NCBI RefSeq assembly: GCF_024168645.1
Contig: NZ_JALJWF010000001.1
Coordinates: forward strand, 1,789,001 to 1,853,000
DNA: 64,000 nt
Source of the DNA: Pseudomonas sp. GGS8
GTDB lineage: Bacteria; Pseudomonadota; Gammaproteobacteria; Pseudomonadales; Pseudomonadaceae
Direction: 5' to 3'
Made by a program: the position numbers and the translations under genes. Each line of letters starts with the position of its first letter. Within the stretch, counting starts at the first letter, position 1. Below are positions 56,414-64,000 of the stretch, piece by piece. The notes under the pieces are model-generated. The model saw nothing but the letters and a program-made list of their open reading frames with translations, was not told the origin of the DNA and ran no database searches.

Positions 56414-58726
56414 TCACTCGCTCAATAGGGGCAGTTGGACACTGAACGTCGTGCCTTGTCCCAGCACGCTATGACAGGAAATCCGCCCGCCGTGACGATC
56501 CACCACGGCCTTGACCATGGACAACCCCAACCCCAGGCCGTCACTGCCGTGAGCCGATGCAAAGCGTCGATATTGACTGAACAGCTCGGGAAGTTCTTCG
56601 ACGGCAATCCCTCGGCCCTGATCGGCGATCTCGTACGTCAACCAACCCTTGGCACAACTCACCCGCACGGTGATCCGCGAACCCGCCGGACTGTACTTGA
56701 TGGCGTTTTCCAGCAAGTTGAACAGTGCCCGTGTCAGTAACGACTGATCGGCCAGGACCAGAGCTTCAGCATCTTCGTCGAGGTCATGCAGCAACTGAAT
56801 GTTCTTCAAATGAGCGATGCTCGAGGCCTGGTCGAAGGTATCGAGCAGCAACATCGCGAACATGCTCGGCTGAAATTGATAGGCCTCGGATTCAGCCTTT
56901 GCCAACTGCACAAAGGCCTCGGTCAGGTTCAGCGCCTTGCGCACTTGTAACTCGATCTGACTGAACACTTGAGTATCGCCAGACACCTGATGCCGCTGAA
57001 CGTCGAGCAAAGCCAGAATCGCCGAGTGGGGGGCCCTCAGGTCATGAGACAGGAAACGCAGTAACACGGCCCGCTGTTCCTCGGCATCCCGTTCGACGCT
57101 CAAGTCAGTGAGGCTCAGTAACCAGCCAATCACCGAGTCGCCTTCGGCCGGCAATAGAGGCGCCAGGTCCAGACGCAAGCTGCGTGCCTGGGTGTCACGA
57201 AACTCCAGCGGCTCCAGGGTCGACAATGCAGTTAGCGTTCCATCGGTCGGCACCGGGTAACCCAATTCGCTCAGTTGCTCGAACATCTCCTCGCCCACCA
57301 GGCTGCTGGAAAATATCTCTCGAGCCTTGCGGTTGGCCAACAGAATGCGCCCGTTCGGATCGCTGATCAGCGTCGCCACCGGAAGGTACTCAAGGCCATC
57401 GGCAATGAAACGCCGGGTGTCGCGGGTCCGGCTCATGGCCTGCTCCAGCGCGACGATTTGCCCTTGCAACACATCGCCAGCCGGGGCCTGGGTACGGCGG
57501 CGTTCGGGAAAGACTTTCGGCTCGCTGTCCAGGCGCGCCAGTTCCCAGCCGAAATAGGCGAGCACCGCATTCAGCCTTCGCCAATTCCAGATCAGGTAAC
57601 CCAACAGCATACCCAGCAAACTCGCGGCCGGTGACCACCACCAGCCAAGACGTAACAGCAGGCTCGAACCCAGCAGCGCGACCGCCATTGCCCCCAGGGT
57701 CAACCATAGCGCGCGACGCGGGCGCACCAACATCAGGCCCAGCAACTCACCGACAATCACCACCGATAACAACGCCGCCAAGCGTTCATCGACCTCCACG
57801 ATATTGCGTTGTTGCAGCAGCCCGTTGAGGATATTCGCCTGAATCTCGATGCCCGGGGTGGTGCCGATGCTCGCCGATTGCGGTGTCACGTAACGGTCCC
57901 CCAAACCTGGAGCGGTGGAGCCGATCAGGATCAAGCGATCGCGTAGCAACTCGGGCGGGACTTCACCACGTAATACGCTGACGTAGGGGACACTGGGAAA
58001 ACCCGCATCGGAACGGATGAAAGGAATCCGTATTTCGTGGGCTCGCAGCCAGCCTTGCGTCGACGACAGGGCCGGGGTCCCGGGCATCGGTACATTTTCC
58101 TTGTCGGCAAGGGTCTCTTTGTACAACAGCCAAGCCAGTTGCGCGCGTGTTTGTTGTGCCGGTCCTTCGCTTAAATACACACTGCGCACGATCCCGTCGG
58201 CATCTGCTTCGGCATTGATGTGCCCGATGCCTTTGGCGCAATGGCTCAGTGGCGCCACCGGCTCAATTTCTCCCAAAGGTTGCCCATAACGCGCCACACC
58301 TTCGCGCAACAGCGGCACAAAGACATTTCCGGCTCGGCAGGCCGCCTGGGCCAGAAGCTGATCGTTGCCGGGATGGTTATCGGGTTCACTGAAGATCACG
58401 TCGAACAGAATGCCTTTGGCGTTCGCGGCGCCTAGCCGATCAAGCAACTGCGCGTGCATGGCCCTCGGCCAGGGCCATTTGCCAAGCTGCTGCAAGCTGT
58501 AGTCGTCGATCGTGACAATGAGTATTCGTGGGTCCACCGGCAGCGGGCTCAGCCGACGCAGGTTGTCGTACAGCAGATTGCTCAAGACCAGACCATGGGT
58601 CATGGACAGCACCGCCGTCAGCGGCAACAGGATCAGGCTGACCCACAGCCACTCGCGGACCATTCGCCGAAACAACCGCTGAGCCTGGGTCGGCTCGCGA
58701 CCGTCCTTCCTTGGGCGGCACTTCAT
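56414..58726 (-). CDS. CHASE2-domain sensor histidine kinase
   Basis: 770-aa inner-membrane kinase. TM1 (about residues 29-52) precedes a large periplasmic CHASE2 domain (about 53-305, with LPVDPRILIVTIDDYSLQQLGKWPWPR and FDVIFSEPDNHPGNDQLLAQAA). Three close TM helices follow (about 312-385), the standard CHASE2 topology. Next come a PAS-like region (about 440-560), HisKA with the phospho-acceptor in FLSHDLRAPHSAILALL, and HATPase_c (NLLENAIKYSP, DQGRGI, SDGLGLGLSMVKAV). It is second in an operon with the FecR-domain gene (18 bp). Its ligand is unknown. Confidence 0.92.
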   Translation of the reverse strand: MKCRPRKDGREPTQAQRLFRRMVREWLWVSLILLPLTAVLSMTHGLVLSNLLYDNLRRLSPLPVDPRILIVTIDDYSLQQLGKWPWPRAMHAQLLDRLGAANAKGILFDVIFSEPDNHPGNDQLLAQAACRAGNVFVPLLREGVARYGQPLGEIEPVAPLSHCAKGIGHINAEADADGIVRSVYLSEGPAQQTRAQLAWLLYKETLADKENVPMPGTPALSSTQGWLRAHEIRIPFIRSDAGFPSVPYVSVLRGEVPPELLRDRLILIGSTAPGLGDRYVTPQSASIGTTPGIEIQANILNGLLQQRNIVEVDERLAALLSVVIVGELLGLMLVRPRRALWLTLGAMAVALLGSSLLLRLGWWWSPAASLLGMLLGYLIWNWRRLNAVLAYFGWELARLDSEPKVFPERRRTQAPAGDVLQGQIVALEQAMSRTRDTRRFIADGLEYLPVATLISDPNGRILLANRKAREIFSSSLVGEEMFEQLSELGYPVPTDGTLTALSTLEPLEFRDTQARSLRLDLAPLLPAEGDSVIGWLLSLTDLSVERDAEEQRAVLLRFLSHDLRAPHSAILALLDVQRHQVSGDTQVFSQIELQVRKALNLTEAFVQLAKAESEAYQFQPSMFAMLLLDTFDQASSIAHLKNIQLLHDLDEDAEALVLADQSLLTRALFNLLENAIKYSPAGSRITVRVSCAKGWLTYEIADQGRGIAVEELPELFSQYRRFASAHGSDGLGLGLSMVKAVVDRHGGRISCHSVLGQGTTFSVQLPLLSE

Positions 58727-58744
58727 CGGTCGTCGGCCGGGGCG

Positions 58745-59740
58745 CTATTGGACACGCGTAGTCCTGGGGTAATAAAAAATGTCATACACCCCGGTTTCTC
58801 CCTCTAACCCCTGAGCGTCATACGCCGACAGGCGAACATGATAGAACAACGCTTTCAGCCCGCTGAATTTGATCTCGGGCGTGCTGGAAAACTGCTCTTG
58901 CTTGATGTCCAGAAAAGCGGCGTCGGTGGCTACTTGCGCCCGATAACGCGTGGCCCCTTCGATGGGCTTCATGATCAATTGCCAGACAGGCACATTACCC
59001 GTCTGACCGGCCTGCCCCAACAAACGCGGGGCGGGTAACAAGTCGATTGGCGTCAACGTGCCATGTTTCTGAATACGCAAACCCTGACGAGCCATGACCT
59101 GGACTTCGTCATCCTCAGGGCCCTGAGTCCGTTTGGCAGTGGAGCGGGCAGAGCGGGGGGACGGCCGCTCCTCATCGCGATTGACCGCCACTTGCCCGTT
59201 CAGCACTTCCAGTAATGCCTGGCCACCATCATCGTTGCGCGCCCGGAAATGCGTACCCCGTACGCCCAGTACACCAACCGGCGTGACGATCTGAAAACGA
59301 TCATGGTCGCTGGCACGTTTGATCACATATGACTCGACCTGACCCTGCTCAAGGATAACCTGAGGGATCGAATGTTCTTCATTGAGGTGCAGCGTGATCT
59401 GAGAGCTGGAGGGCAGCACCACCCGCGAGCCATCGCCCAGGGACAGGCTGACAAACGCCGAGGGCGAGGTCTTGACGCCTTCCTGCTCATCGATCGGCAT
59501 GCCTTCTTGCAGTGGCGTCTGTTTACCTTTGGCGTCCAGCTTCCAGGCTTCGCCGGTCAGGTGCTCGACAGTCGCAGGCAGCGGTTGGCCGCGACATTGT
59601 TGGTTGTCATCGATATAAGGCAAACGTTTTGCAGAGATGGCAGCCGCCGATGCGCTCTGGGTGAGCAATCCCATCAAGCCGGCAACCAGCAAAAGACAAA
59701 CGCCAGAACGGCGCGGGAGCAATAAGGTCATGGGGTTCAT
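58745..59740 (-). CDS. FecR-domain periplasmic protein
   Basis: 331-aa exported protein with a signal peptide near residues 12-32 (ending SASA). The FecR domain (about 60-185) shows VKTSPSAFVSLSLGDGSRVVLPSSSQITLHL and VTPVGVLGVRGTHFRARN. The C-terminal 110 residues look like a fibronectin-III/Ig-type module (WQLIMKPIEGATRYRAQVATDAAF...FYHVRLSAYDAQGLEGETG). It lacks an anti-sigma N-terminus, so it is not a FecR-type sigma regulator. Paired with the CHASE2 kinase 18 bp downstream, it probably senses or binds envelope material and signals to the kinase. Confidence 0.88.
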   Translation of the reverse strand: MNPMTLLLPRRSGVCLLLVAGLMGLLTQSASAAAISAKRLPYIDDNQQCRGQPLPATVEHLTGEAWKLDAKGKQTPLQEGMPIDEQEGVKTSPSAFVSLSLGDGSRVVLPSSSQITLHLNEEHSIPQVILEQGQVESYVIKRASDHDRFQIVTPVGVLGVRGTHFRARNDDGGQALLEVLNGQVAVNRDEERPSPRSARSTAKRTQGPEDDEVQVMARQGLRIQKHGTLTPIDLLPAPRLLGQAGQTGNVPVWQLIMKPIEGATRYRAQVATDAAFLDIKQEQFSSTPEIKFSGLKALFYHVRLSAYDAQGLEGETGVYDIFYYPRTTRVQ

Positions 59741-60069
59741 GAATTGGCGTTTATGCTCTTATAGAAATCATGCCGGGAAACGCACTTGACGCACGATACC
59801 TGACCGGATGCTCTGGCAGATAGCCATGGGAGCAAAGGAAATGGAACGACACATCCCTGTGTCGGAACCGAGCAGGCACTCCGTATGTTTTCCCCTGAAC
59901 TGCAGACCCGCCGAAAACCGGCGATCGACGGTCCTGCAGTTTGGTGTTGACGCTCCCTGCGTCGGAGCACATCCCAATGCCCCTGTGCCGCTCAGCGAAA
60001 ATGAATTTACCGGCATAAGGGACCATGCGCGATCATTCTCAATATTTGTTCAGAATTGACTGAAGGCGC
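59741..60069. other. Intergenic region with a cluster of four hairpins
   Basis: No credible gene is seen in this 329-bp gap. Read on the minus strand there are four stem-loops in a row: GCACA/TGTGC (59967-59988), GACGC-AGGGA-GCGTC (59949-59963), AACTGCAG...CTGCAGTT with an inner CGCCG/CGGCG (59898-59941), and CGACAC-AGGGAT-GTGTCG (59847-59864). Several loops expose GGA, the Rsm/Csr binding core. There is no intrinsic terminator, so this is more likely a structured 5' leader of the FecR operon or a repeat element than a free sRNA. Confidence 0.45.
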
Positions 60070-60321
60070 CTAAAACACCCAACGTTGTTGCGCCGAGCGA
60101 ATGTCGGGCTGGGCGGCTTCCACCTGTGCGTAGTGCACTGGGGCAAAGCCTGGCGAGTCGCCCATCACTGTGTTTGTCTCTGCCGGGCCAAAGTAATGCG
60201 GTACAGAATTCTGCTCGATGGCGGGTGTTGACTGGACCGTGGTGCATCCCAATCCGAGACCCGCGGCCAACATCAACGCTGCCAATCTTGTAACTCCGTT
60301 AAAGAAAATCTTTGGACGCAT
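60070..60321 (-). CDS. Small predicted lipoprotein, function unknown
   Basis: 83-aa protein from the ATG at 60321 (MRPKIFFNGVTRLAALMLAAGLGLGC), with GAGGGA upstream. The signal ends in a lipobox-like GLGC (Cys near residue 26). The mature part is short and polar (TTVQSTPAIEQNSVPHYFGPAETN...). I recognise no family. It lies between the FecR-kinase operon and the divergent response regulator gene, so it may belong to the same envelope-signalling module. Whether it is co-transcribed across the 329-bp gap is unclear. Confidence 0.65.
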   Translation of the reverse strand: MRPKIFFNGVTRLAALMLAAGLGLGCTTVQSTPAIEQNSVPHYFGPAETNTVMGDSPGFAPVHYAQVEAAQPDIRSAQQRWVF

Positions 60322-60507
60322 CTTTCCCACTGTCCCTCTTGAGCATTCTGCCGATGATTCATCGCCTACCGGCTAAGTGATATCAGCGTATCCAGACTTG
60401 GGAAGTTCACAGCAATTCGTCACAATTGTTCAGATTCAACCAATCAGCCTAAACTCCCGCAGAAACTTTCTTAACGTTGCACTTACGAGATGAAGGAAAC
60501 ACTCGGC

Positions 60508-61227
60508 ATGCGTGTCGCAATACTGGATGACGAACCCGCCGAACTCCGCCGGGTGGAACAGACACTGCGACAGATCCCCGTAACGGGGGAGCAGGCGTGG
60601 ACGTTGCACAGTTTCGAGCGGGGAGAGGACTTGTTACGGCAACTTCGCCGGGAAACTTTCGATCTGCTGATCCTCGACTGGCAATTGCCCGATGTCAGCG
60701 GCCTGTCATTGTTGCGCTGGACCCGGGAACACATGGACTCACCACCGGCCGCGATCATGCTCACCAGTCGCGATACCGAAAGCGATATCGTCCAGGCCTT
60801 GAACGCCGGAGCCGACGATTACGTGAGCAAACCGTTTCGTCCTAACGAACTAATGGCTCGGGTCAGCGCAGTGCTTCGCCGACATGGGCTGCAACGCACA
60901 GCAGCCACCGAAATACTCATATTCAATGACCTCGAATTCGACGACGCCGAACTCACCGTCACCCGTGCCTCCACCCCCATCAGCCTGACCGAACGGGAAT
61001 ACCGTCTCGCCCGCTGCCTGTTCGCCAATCTGGGCCGACCTTTGTCCCGTGAATACTTGTATGAGCGCTTTTGGACCCATGAAGAAATAGTCTCCTCCCG
61101 CCCGCTCGATACTCATATTTATCGTCTGCGCAACAAGCTGGGCCTGACGGCAGATCGCGGTTGGCAACTGCTGACGATTTACGGTTATGGGTATCGGCTT
61201 GAGAGCGTGGCCACCGCTAGCGAATGA
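60508..61227 (+). CDS. OmpR-type response regulator
   Basis: 239-aa regulator from the ATG at 60508 (MRVAILDDEPAELRRVEQ), which has AAGGA 10 bp upstream; an ATG six codons earlier (60490) is less well placed. The receiver domain has Asp residues at LDDE, phospho-acceptor Asp in LLILDWQLPD (near 55) and Lys in SKPFRPNE. The C-terminal winged helix (LTEREYRLARCLFANLGRPLSREYLYERFWTHEEIVSSRPLDTHIYRLRNKLGL) is OmpR/PhoB-like. It is divergent from the lipoprotein gene and is the likely partner of the CHASE2 kinase 2 kb away; the pairing is inference. Confidence 0.88.
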   Translation: MRVAILDDEPAELRRVEQTLRQIPVTGEQAWTLHSFERGEDLLRQLRRETFDLLILDWQLPDVSGLSLLRWTREHMDSPPAAIMLTSRDTESDIVQALNAGADDYVSKPFRPNELMARVSAVLRRHGLQRTAATEILIFNDLEFDDAELTVTRASTPISLTEREYRLARCLFANLGRPLSREYLYERFWTHEEIVSSRPLDTHIYRLRNKLGLTADRGWQLLTIYGYGYRLESVATASE

Positions 61228-61242
61228 TTCGACGAACAATAA

Positions 61243-61264
61243 AAAGTCCAACGCTGAACGTTGG
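61243..61264 (-). terminator. Intrinsic terminator for the EamA gene
   Basis: On the minus strand the hairpin CCAACG-TTCAG-CGTTGG is followed by ACTTTTTATTG. It lies 85 bp past the stop of the EamA transporter gene, between it and the convergent response regulator. Confidence 0.6.
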
Positions 61265-61349
61265 CAGTGTCCATTACGGCAGTTCTGCGCAGGGAACCAA
61301 TACCCCGCCCATGTAGATTTCAATTGATCAATGTTCTGGCTCGATCGCC

Positions 61350-62249
61350 TTAGTCCGAGCGCAACCTGGCTCTGGGGGCGGCATGGATTGTGCCGGCGGA
61401 CTTGCGATAGAGGCCGACTGCCAACCCCATAATAATGATCGCAATTGAAATCAAGTTCGGTATCGAGATGTGTTCGCCGATAATCAGCATCGAACTGCCG
61501 ATGCCGAATACCGGAATCAACAACGACAGCGGTGCCACTGTTGAAACAGGATAAAGCTTCAACAGCGAGTTCCACCCCCAATAGGCAAAGTGTGTGGCCA
61601 GATAAACCTGGAATATAATCGATAGCACAGCCGTCAAGTCGAGACTGCTTTGCAGGTTCTCAAAGGGCGCGGCGCCCCGCATGAGCCAAGCGATGAAGAA
61701 GAGCGGGATGGGTGGAAACAGACTAGCCCAGACCATGAATGAAAAGATCTCTTTGACACCGGATTTCTTGATAATGACGTTGCCTACGCTCCAGGCGACG
61801 GCACTCAGCACAATCAGCAGTACTCCAAGTATCGCGTGCTCCCCTTGCTGGGTAGAAATGACGCCTGCCAACCCAACCAATGCCAGCAGCGCACCGAGAA
61901 GCTGAGCACCGCGAAGCTTCTCTTTAAACAGTAACGCCCCCCAACCCATGGTGAAGAACACGCTGAGCTGGATGATCAGCGAAGCAATACCGGGGCTGAC
62001 GCCGACCTGAATGCCATAGTTGATCACGCCCCACATACCCAATCCGAAAATGAAGCCGTAGGCGGCGACATAGCTGAACTTGATGGCGGGGCGTTTTATG
62101 AAGAACACCAAGGGTATGGCGGCGAGGGCAAAGCGTATACCAGTTAACACAAAGGGATCGATCGAGCGTAAACCCAGCTTGGTGATTGGAAAGTTCACTC
62201 CCCACACTAAGGTGACGAGTATCGCCAGAACCAAATGTTTTTTCTGCAT
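61350..62249 (-). CDS. EamA (drug/metabolite transporter) family exporter
   Basis: 299-aa inner-membrane protein with about ten TM helices in two EamA repeats, starting MQKKHLVLAILVTLVWGVNFPITKLGLRSIDPFVLTGIRF. The LVWGVNFPITKLGL start and the internal LGALLALVGLAGVISTQ and PVFGIGSSMLIIGEHIS segments are typical. Relatives include EamA/YdeD, which exports cysteine pathway metabolites, but the substrate here is unknown. The divergent AraC regulator at 62408 probably controls it. Confidence 0.88.
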   Translation of the reverse strand: MQKKHLVLAILVTLVWGVNFPITKLGLRSIDPFVLTGIRFALAAIPLVFFIKRPAIKFSYVAAYGFIFGLGMWGVINYGIQVGVSPGIASLIIQLSVFFTMGWGALLFKEKLRGAQLLGALLALVGLAGVISTQQGEHAILGVLLIVLSAVAWSVGNVIIKKSGVKEIFSFMVWASLFPPIPLFFIAWLMRGAAPFENLQSSLDLTAVLSIIFQVYLATHFAYWGWNSLLKLYPVSTVAPLSLLIPVFGIGSSMLIIGEHISIPNLISIAIIIMGLAVGLYRKSAGTIHAAPRARLRSD

Positions 62250-62407
62250 ATCCCTAGCCTCACATTAAGCGGCACACCCCGGTATGCCGCATTCCCATCA
62301 GTTCAATGCGAACCGTTTCTGCATCAGGTTTTTTTGGAGATGCGATTCTATGGTCCAAAATTTTGGCCTGCTTGCTATAGCAGGTCTATTTTTGTCAAAA
62401 TCGGGCC

Positions 62408-63205
62408 ATGTCGATCAATCCAACACTGGATCCCTACGAGCATGGAAGCCCCGATGCTGTGGTGAGCCTGCGCAAGTATTCTTCGGGTACTGTTTTTGCC
62501 CGGCATACGCACAGTCGTGGTCAGTTTGCGTACGCCTCGACGGGCGCGTTGAAGATGTTCACCGATCAGGGGAATTGGGTTGTCCCGCCTCAAAGAGCGC
62601 TTTGGGTTCCCGCGTGCGTGTCGCATGAAATGCATATGCGCGGCGACGTGACCATGATCAATACTTATCTCAATGAGGCTGCCTCCATCCGCGCCGGTTT
62701 GCCGGAGCATTGCCAGGTCTACAATGTTTCGCCGCTGCTCAGGCACCTGTTGGAAGCGGTGTTGGCCATTGATCCAGAGCAACCGCCCAATATCCGAAGC
62801 CAATCCGTGCAGACGCTACTGGTGGATGAAATCGGCGCCATGTCGGAGCTTCCATTGAGCGCACCATTGCCTTCGGAACCTCGACTGGCCCTTTCGTGCC
62901 ATCGATTCCTCGATGCCCCCACGCAGAATATTTCCATCAGTGAAATGGCCAGTTGGTCGAGCATGAGCCGGCGAACGTTCACGCGAAGTTTTCGGGACGC
63001 GACTGGCATGAGTTTTGTCTTCTGGAGACAGCAAGTCTGTCTACTCGAAGCCATGTCCAGACTGAGCAATGGCTCATCTATCACCGAAGTGGCAATTGAT
63101 CTGGGTTACAGCAGCCCAAGCGCATTTACCTCGGTATTTCGGCGTAACCTGGGGGATTCACCGGGGCGTTATCTGGCCAAGTCCAAAGGTGCATCGATGT
63201 TCTGA
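62408..63205 (+). CDS. AraC-family transcriptional regulator (cupin N-terminus)
   Basis: 265-aa regulator. Residues about 20-110 form a cupin sensor (SSGTVFARHTHSRGQFAYASTGALKMFTDQGNWVVPPQRALWVPACVSHEMHMRG). The C-terminal 100 residues hold two HTH motifs of the AraC/XylS DNA-binding domain (ISEMASWSSMSRRTFTRSFRDATG and ITEVAIDLGYSSPSAFTSVFRRNLGDSPGRYL). It is divergent from the EamA exporter gene with 158 bp between starts, a common regulator-exporter pair. The effector is unknown. Confidence 0.92.
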   Translation: MSINPTLDPYEHGSPDAVVSLRKYSSGTVFARHTHSRGQFAYASTGALKMFTDQGNWVVPPQRALWVPACVSHEMHMRGDVTMINTYLNEAASIRAGLPEHCQVYNVSPLLRHLLEAVLAIDPEQPPNIRSQSVQTLLVDEIGAMSELPLSAPLPSEPRLALSCHRFLDAPTQNISISEMASWSSMSRRTFTRSFRDATGMSFVFWRQQVCLLEAMSRLSNGSSITEVAIDLGYSSPSAFTSVFRRNLGDSPGRYLAKSKGASMF

Positions 63206-63274
63206 GCGATTGATCAAGAAGGGGAAACGATCGACCCCTGGGCAGTGTTTCCACCACGAAATGTACGTCGCAAT

Positions 63275-63307
63275 AAAAAAGGCCAACGCTATGCGTTGGC
63301 CTTTTTT
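63275..63307. terminator. Bidirectional intrinsic terminator between the AraC gene and gyrB
   Basis: AAAAAA-GGCCAACGC-TAT-GCGTTGGCC-TTTTTT is a perfect 9-bp stem with A- and T-runs on both sides. It serves convergent gyrB (minus) and the AraC gene (plus). Confidence 0.92.
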
Positions 63308-63327
63308 ACTCTAGCGGTCCTGCAGGA

Positions 63328-64000
63328 TCAGAAGTCCAGGTTGGACACCGCGAGGGCGTTGCTTTCGATGAAGTCACGGCGAGGTTCGACCGCATCACCC
63401 ATCAGGGTGTTGAAGATCTGGTCGGCGCCGATGGCGTCTTCGATGGTCACTTTGAGCATGCGGCGTGAGCCCGGATCCATGGTGGTTTCCCACAGCTGGT
63501 CAGGGTTCATCTCACCCAGACCTTTGTATCGCTGGATGGTATGGCGCTTGGTGCTTTCGGCCATCAGCCATTCAAGGGCTTCCTTGAATTCGGTGACGGC
63601 TTTCTTGCGTTCGCCGCGCTGAATATAAGCGCCGTCGTCCAGCAGAGTGCTCAGTTGAGCGCCCAGGGAAACGACGGTCTTGTAATCGTTGCTACCGAAG
63701 AAGTCGCGGTTGAAGGTGACGTAGTTCGACAGCCCGTGGGAGATCAGTTCGACCTCTGGCAGCCACACGTTACGTTCACGGTCTTCACGCAGGCTGGCCT
63801 TGTATACCAGGCCGGATTTCTCGACGGTGCGCAGGCGAACTTCGTACTGAGCCAGCCAATCCTGCATCGCTGCATGATCGGACAATTGCTCCATGCTCAC
63901 GGCCGGCAGGTAGATGAAGTGCTCGGTCAGTTCCTGTGGGTACAGGCGCGACAGGCGCTTGAGGGTTTTCATCACCAGACGGAAGTCATTCACCAGACGC
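63328..64000 (-). CDS. gyrB: DNA gyrase subunit B (C-terminal part, cut by window edge)
   Basis: About the last 223 residues of GyrB, which supplies the ATPase and TOPRIM parts of gyrase. The visible part follows the TOPRIM core and includes the conserved [21 protein letters not shown] segment and the end [36 protein letters not shown]. Gene start and the ATPase domain lie outside the window. In pseudomonads gyrB is preceded by recF, dnaN and dnaA, which places oriC a few kb beyond the right edge. Confidence 0.97.
   Translation of the reverse strand, partial: RLVNDFRLVMKTLKRLSRLYPQELTEHFIYLPAVSMEQLSDHAAMQDWLAQYEVRLRTVEKSGLVYKASLREDRERNVWLPEVELISHGLSNYVTFNRDFFGSNDYKTVVSLGAQLSTLLDDGAYIQRGERKKAVTEFKEALEWLMAESTKRHTIQRYKGLGEMNPDQLWETTMDPGSRRMLKVTIEDAIGADQIFNTLMGDAVEPRRDFIESNALAVSNLDF

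Noticed and set aside
59847..59988. c-di-GMP (GEMM) riboswitch in the hairpin cluster
   Set aside because: I considered it because of the signalling genes nearby, but the conserved GEMM core and its tetraloop receptor are not present.
59751..60059. Short open frames on both strands in the FecR-lipoprotein gap (82-91 codons)
   Set aside because: They run through the hairpin cluster, overlap one another and look like frames produced by palindromic DNA.

Overview
The window is a stretch of Pseudomonas chromosome, most likely from the P. fluorescens/P. putida side of the genus. This rests on GC-rich coding with strong third-position bias, two families of REP-like intergenic palindromes typical of fluorescent pseudomonads, and gene content and order that match genes flanking the replication origin in this genus. 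The right edge is the C-terminus of gyrB. In pseudomonads gyrB is followed by recF, dnaN, dnaA and oriC, so the origin should lie a few kb beyond position 64000. I see no rRNA, tRNA, CRISPR array, prophage or intact insertion sequence.

Left part (1-18 kb). zur-znuC diverges from znuA, with a Zur-like operator between them. Then come thrB, a DUF2782 gene, polA, an sRNA locus matching ErsA (a Spot 42-like position downstream of polA), engB, two c-type cytochromes (c5-like and c4), dsbA, an endonuclease/exonuclease/phosphatase gene, a diguanylate cyclase (DgcH-like), an AmpDh2-like amidase lipoprotein, an EAL phosphodiesterase, and the KinB/AlgB two-component system of alginate control.

Middle part (18-35 kb). 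A small membrane protein gene has a good sigma-54 promoter candidate with tandem upstream sites. It is followed by a DUF1328 gene, a decayed region and gltP. Next come a nucleoside-recognition (SpmAB-like) membrane protein, a four-gene MCE lipid-transport operon (permease, ATPase, MCE, lipoprotein), a DUF5924/DUF2914-type membrane protein, a membrane-anchored M16 peptidase, a Na/Pi cotransporter-like protein, a TerC protein, a CitMHS citrate transporter, a DOPA-dioxygenase-like protein and an NAD(P)-binding protein.

Right part (34-64 kb). A choline-O-sulfate locus (LysR regulator, betC, choline-binding protein, SulP transporter) leads into a housekeeping block: aroE, hemF (with an Anr-type box), qor, tsaC, dprA, a LysM protein, def-fmt-rsmB-trkA, a TPR protein, a lauroyl acyltransferase, tag, glyQ-glyS-gmhB-plsC. 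This block is unusually rich in perfect DnaA boxes. Beyond it lie a FecR/CHASE2 histidine kinase operon with a nearby response regulator and an intergenic multi-hairpin element, then an EamA exporter with a divergent AraC regulator, then gyrB.

Functional themes are zinc and respiratory homeostasis, envelope stress and c-di-GMP/alginate control, osmoprotectant (choline sulfate) use, and translation/envelope housekeeping near the origin. The points most worth a second look are the DnaA-box cluster, the sigma-54 locus next to algB, the multi-hairpin element at about 59.85-59.99 kb, the FecR-CHASE2 kinase module, and the altered proofreading motif of PolA.
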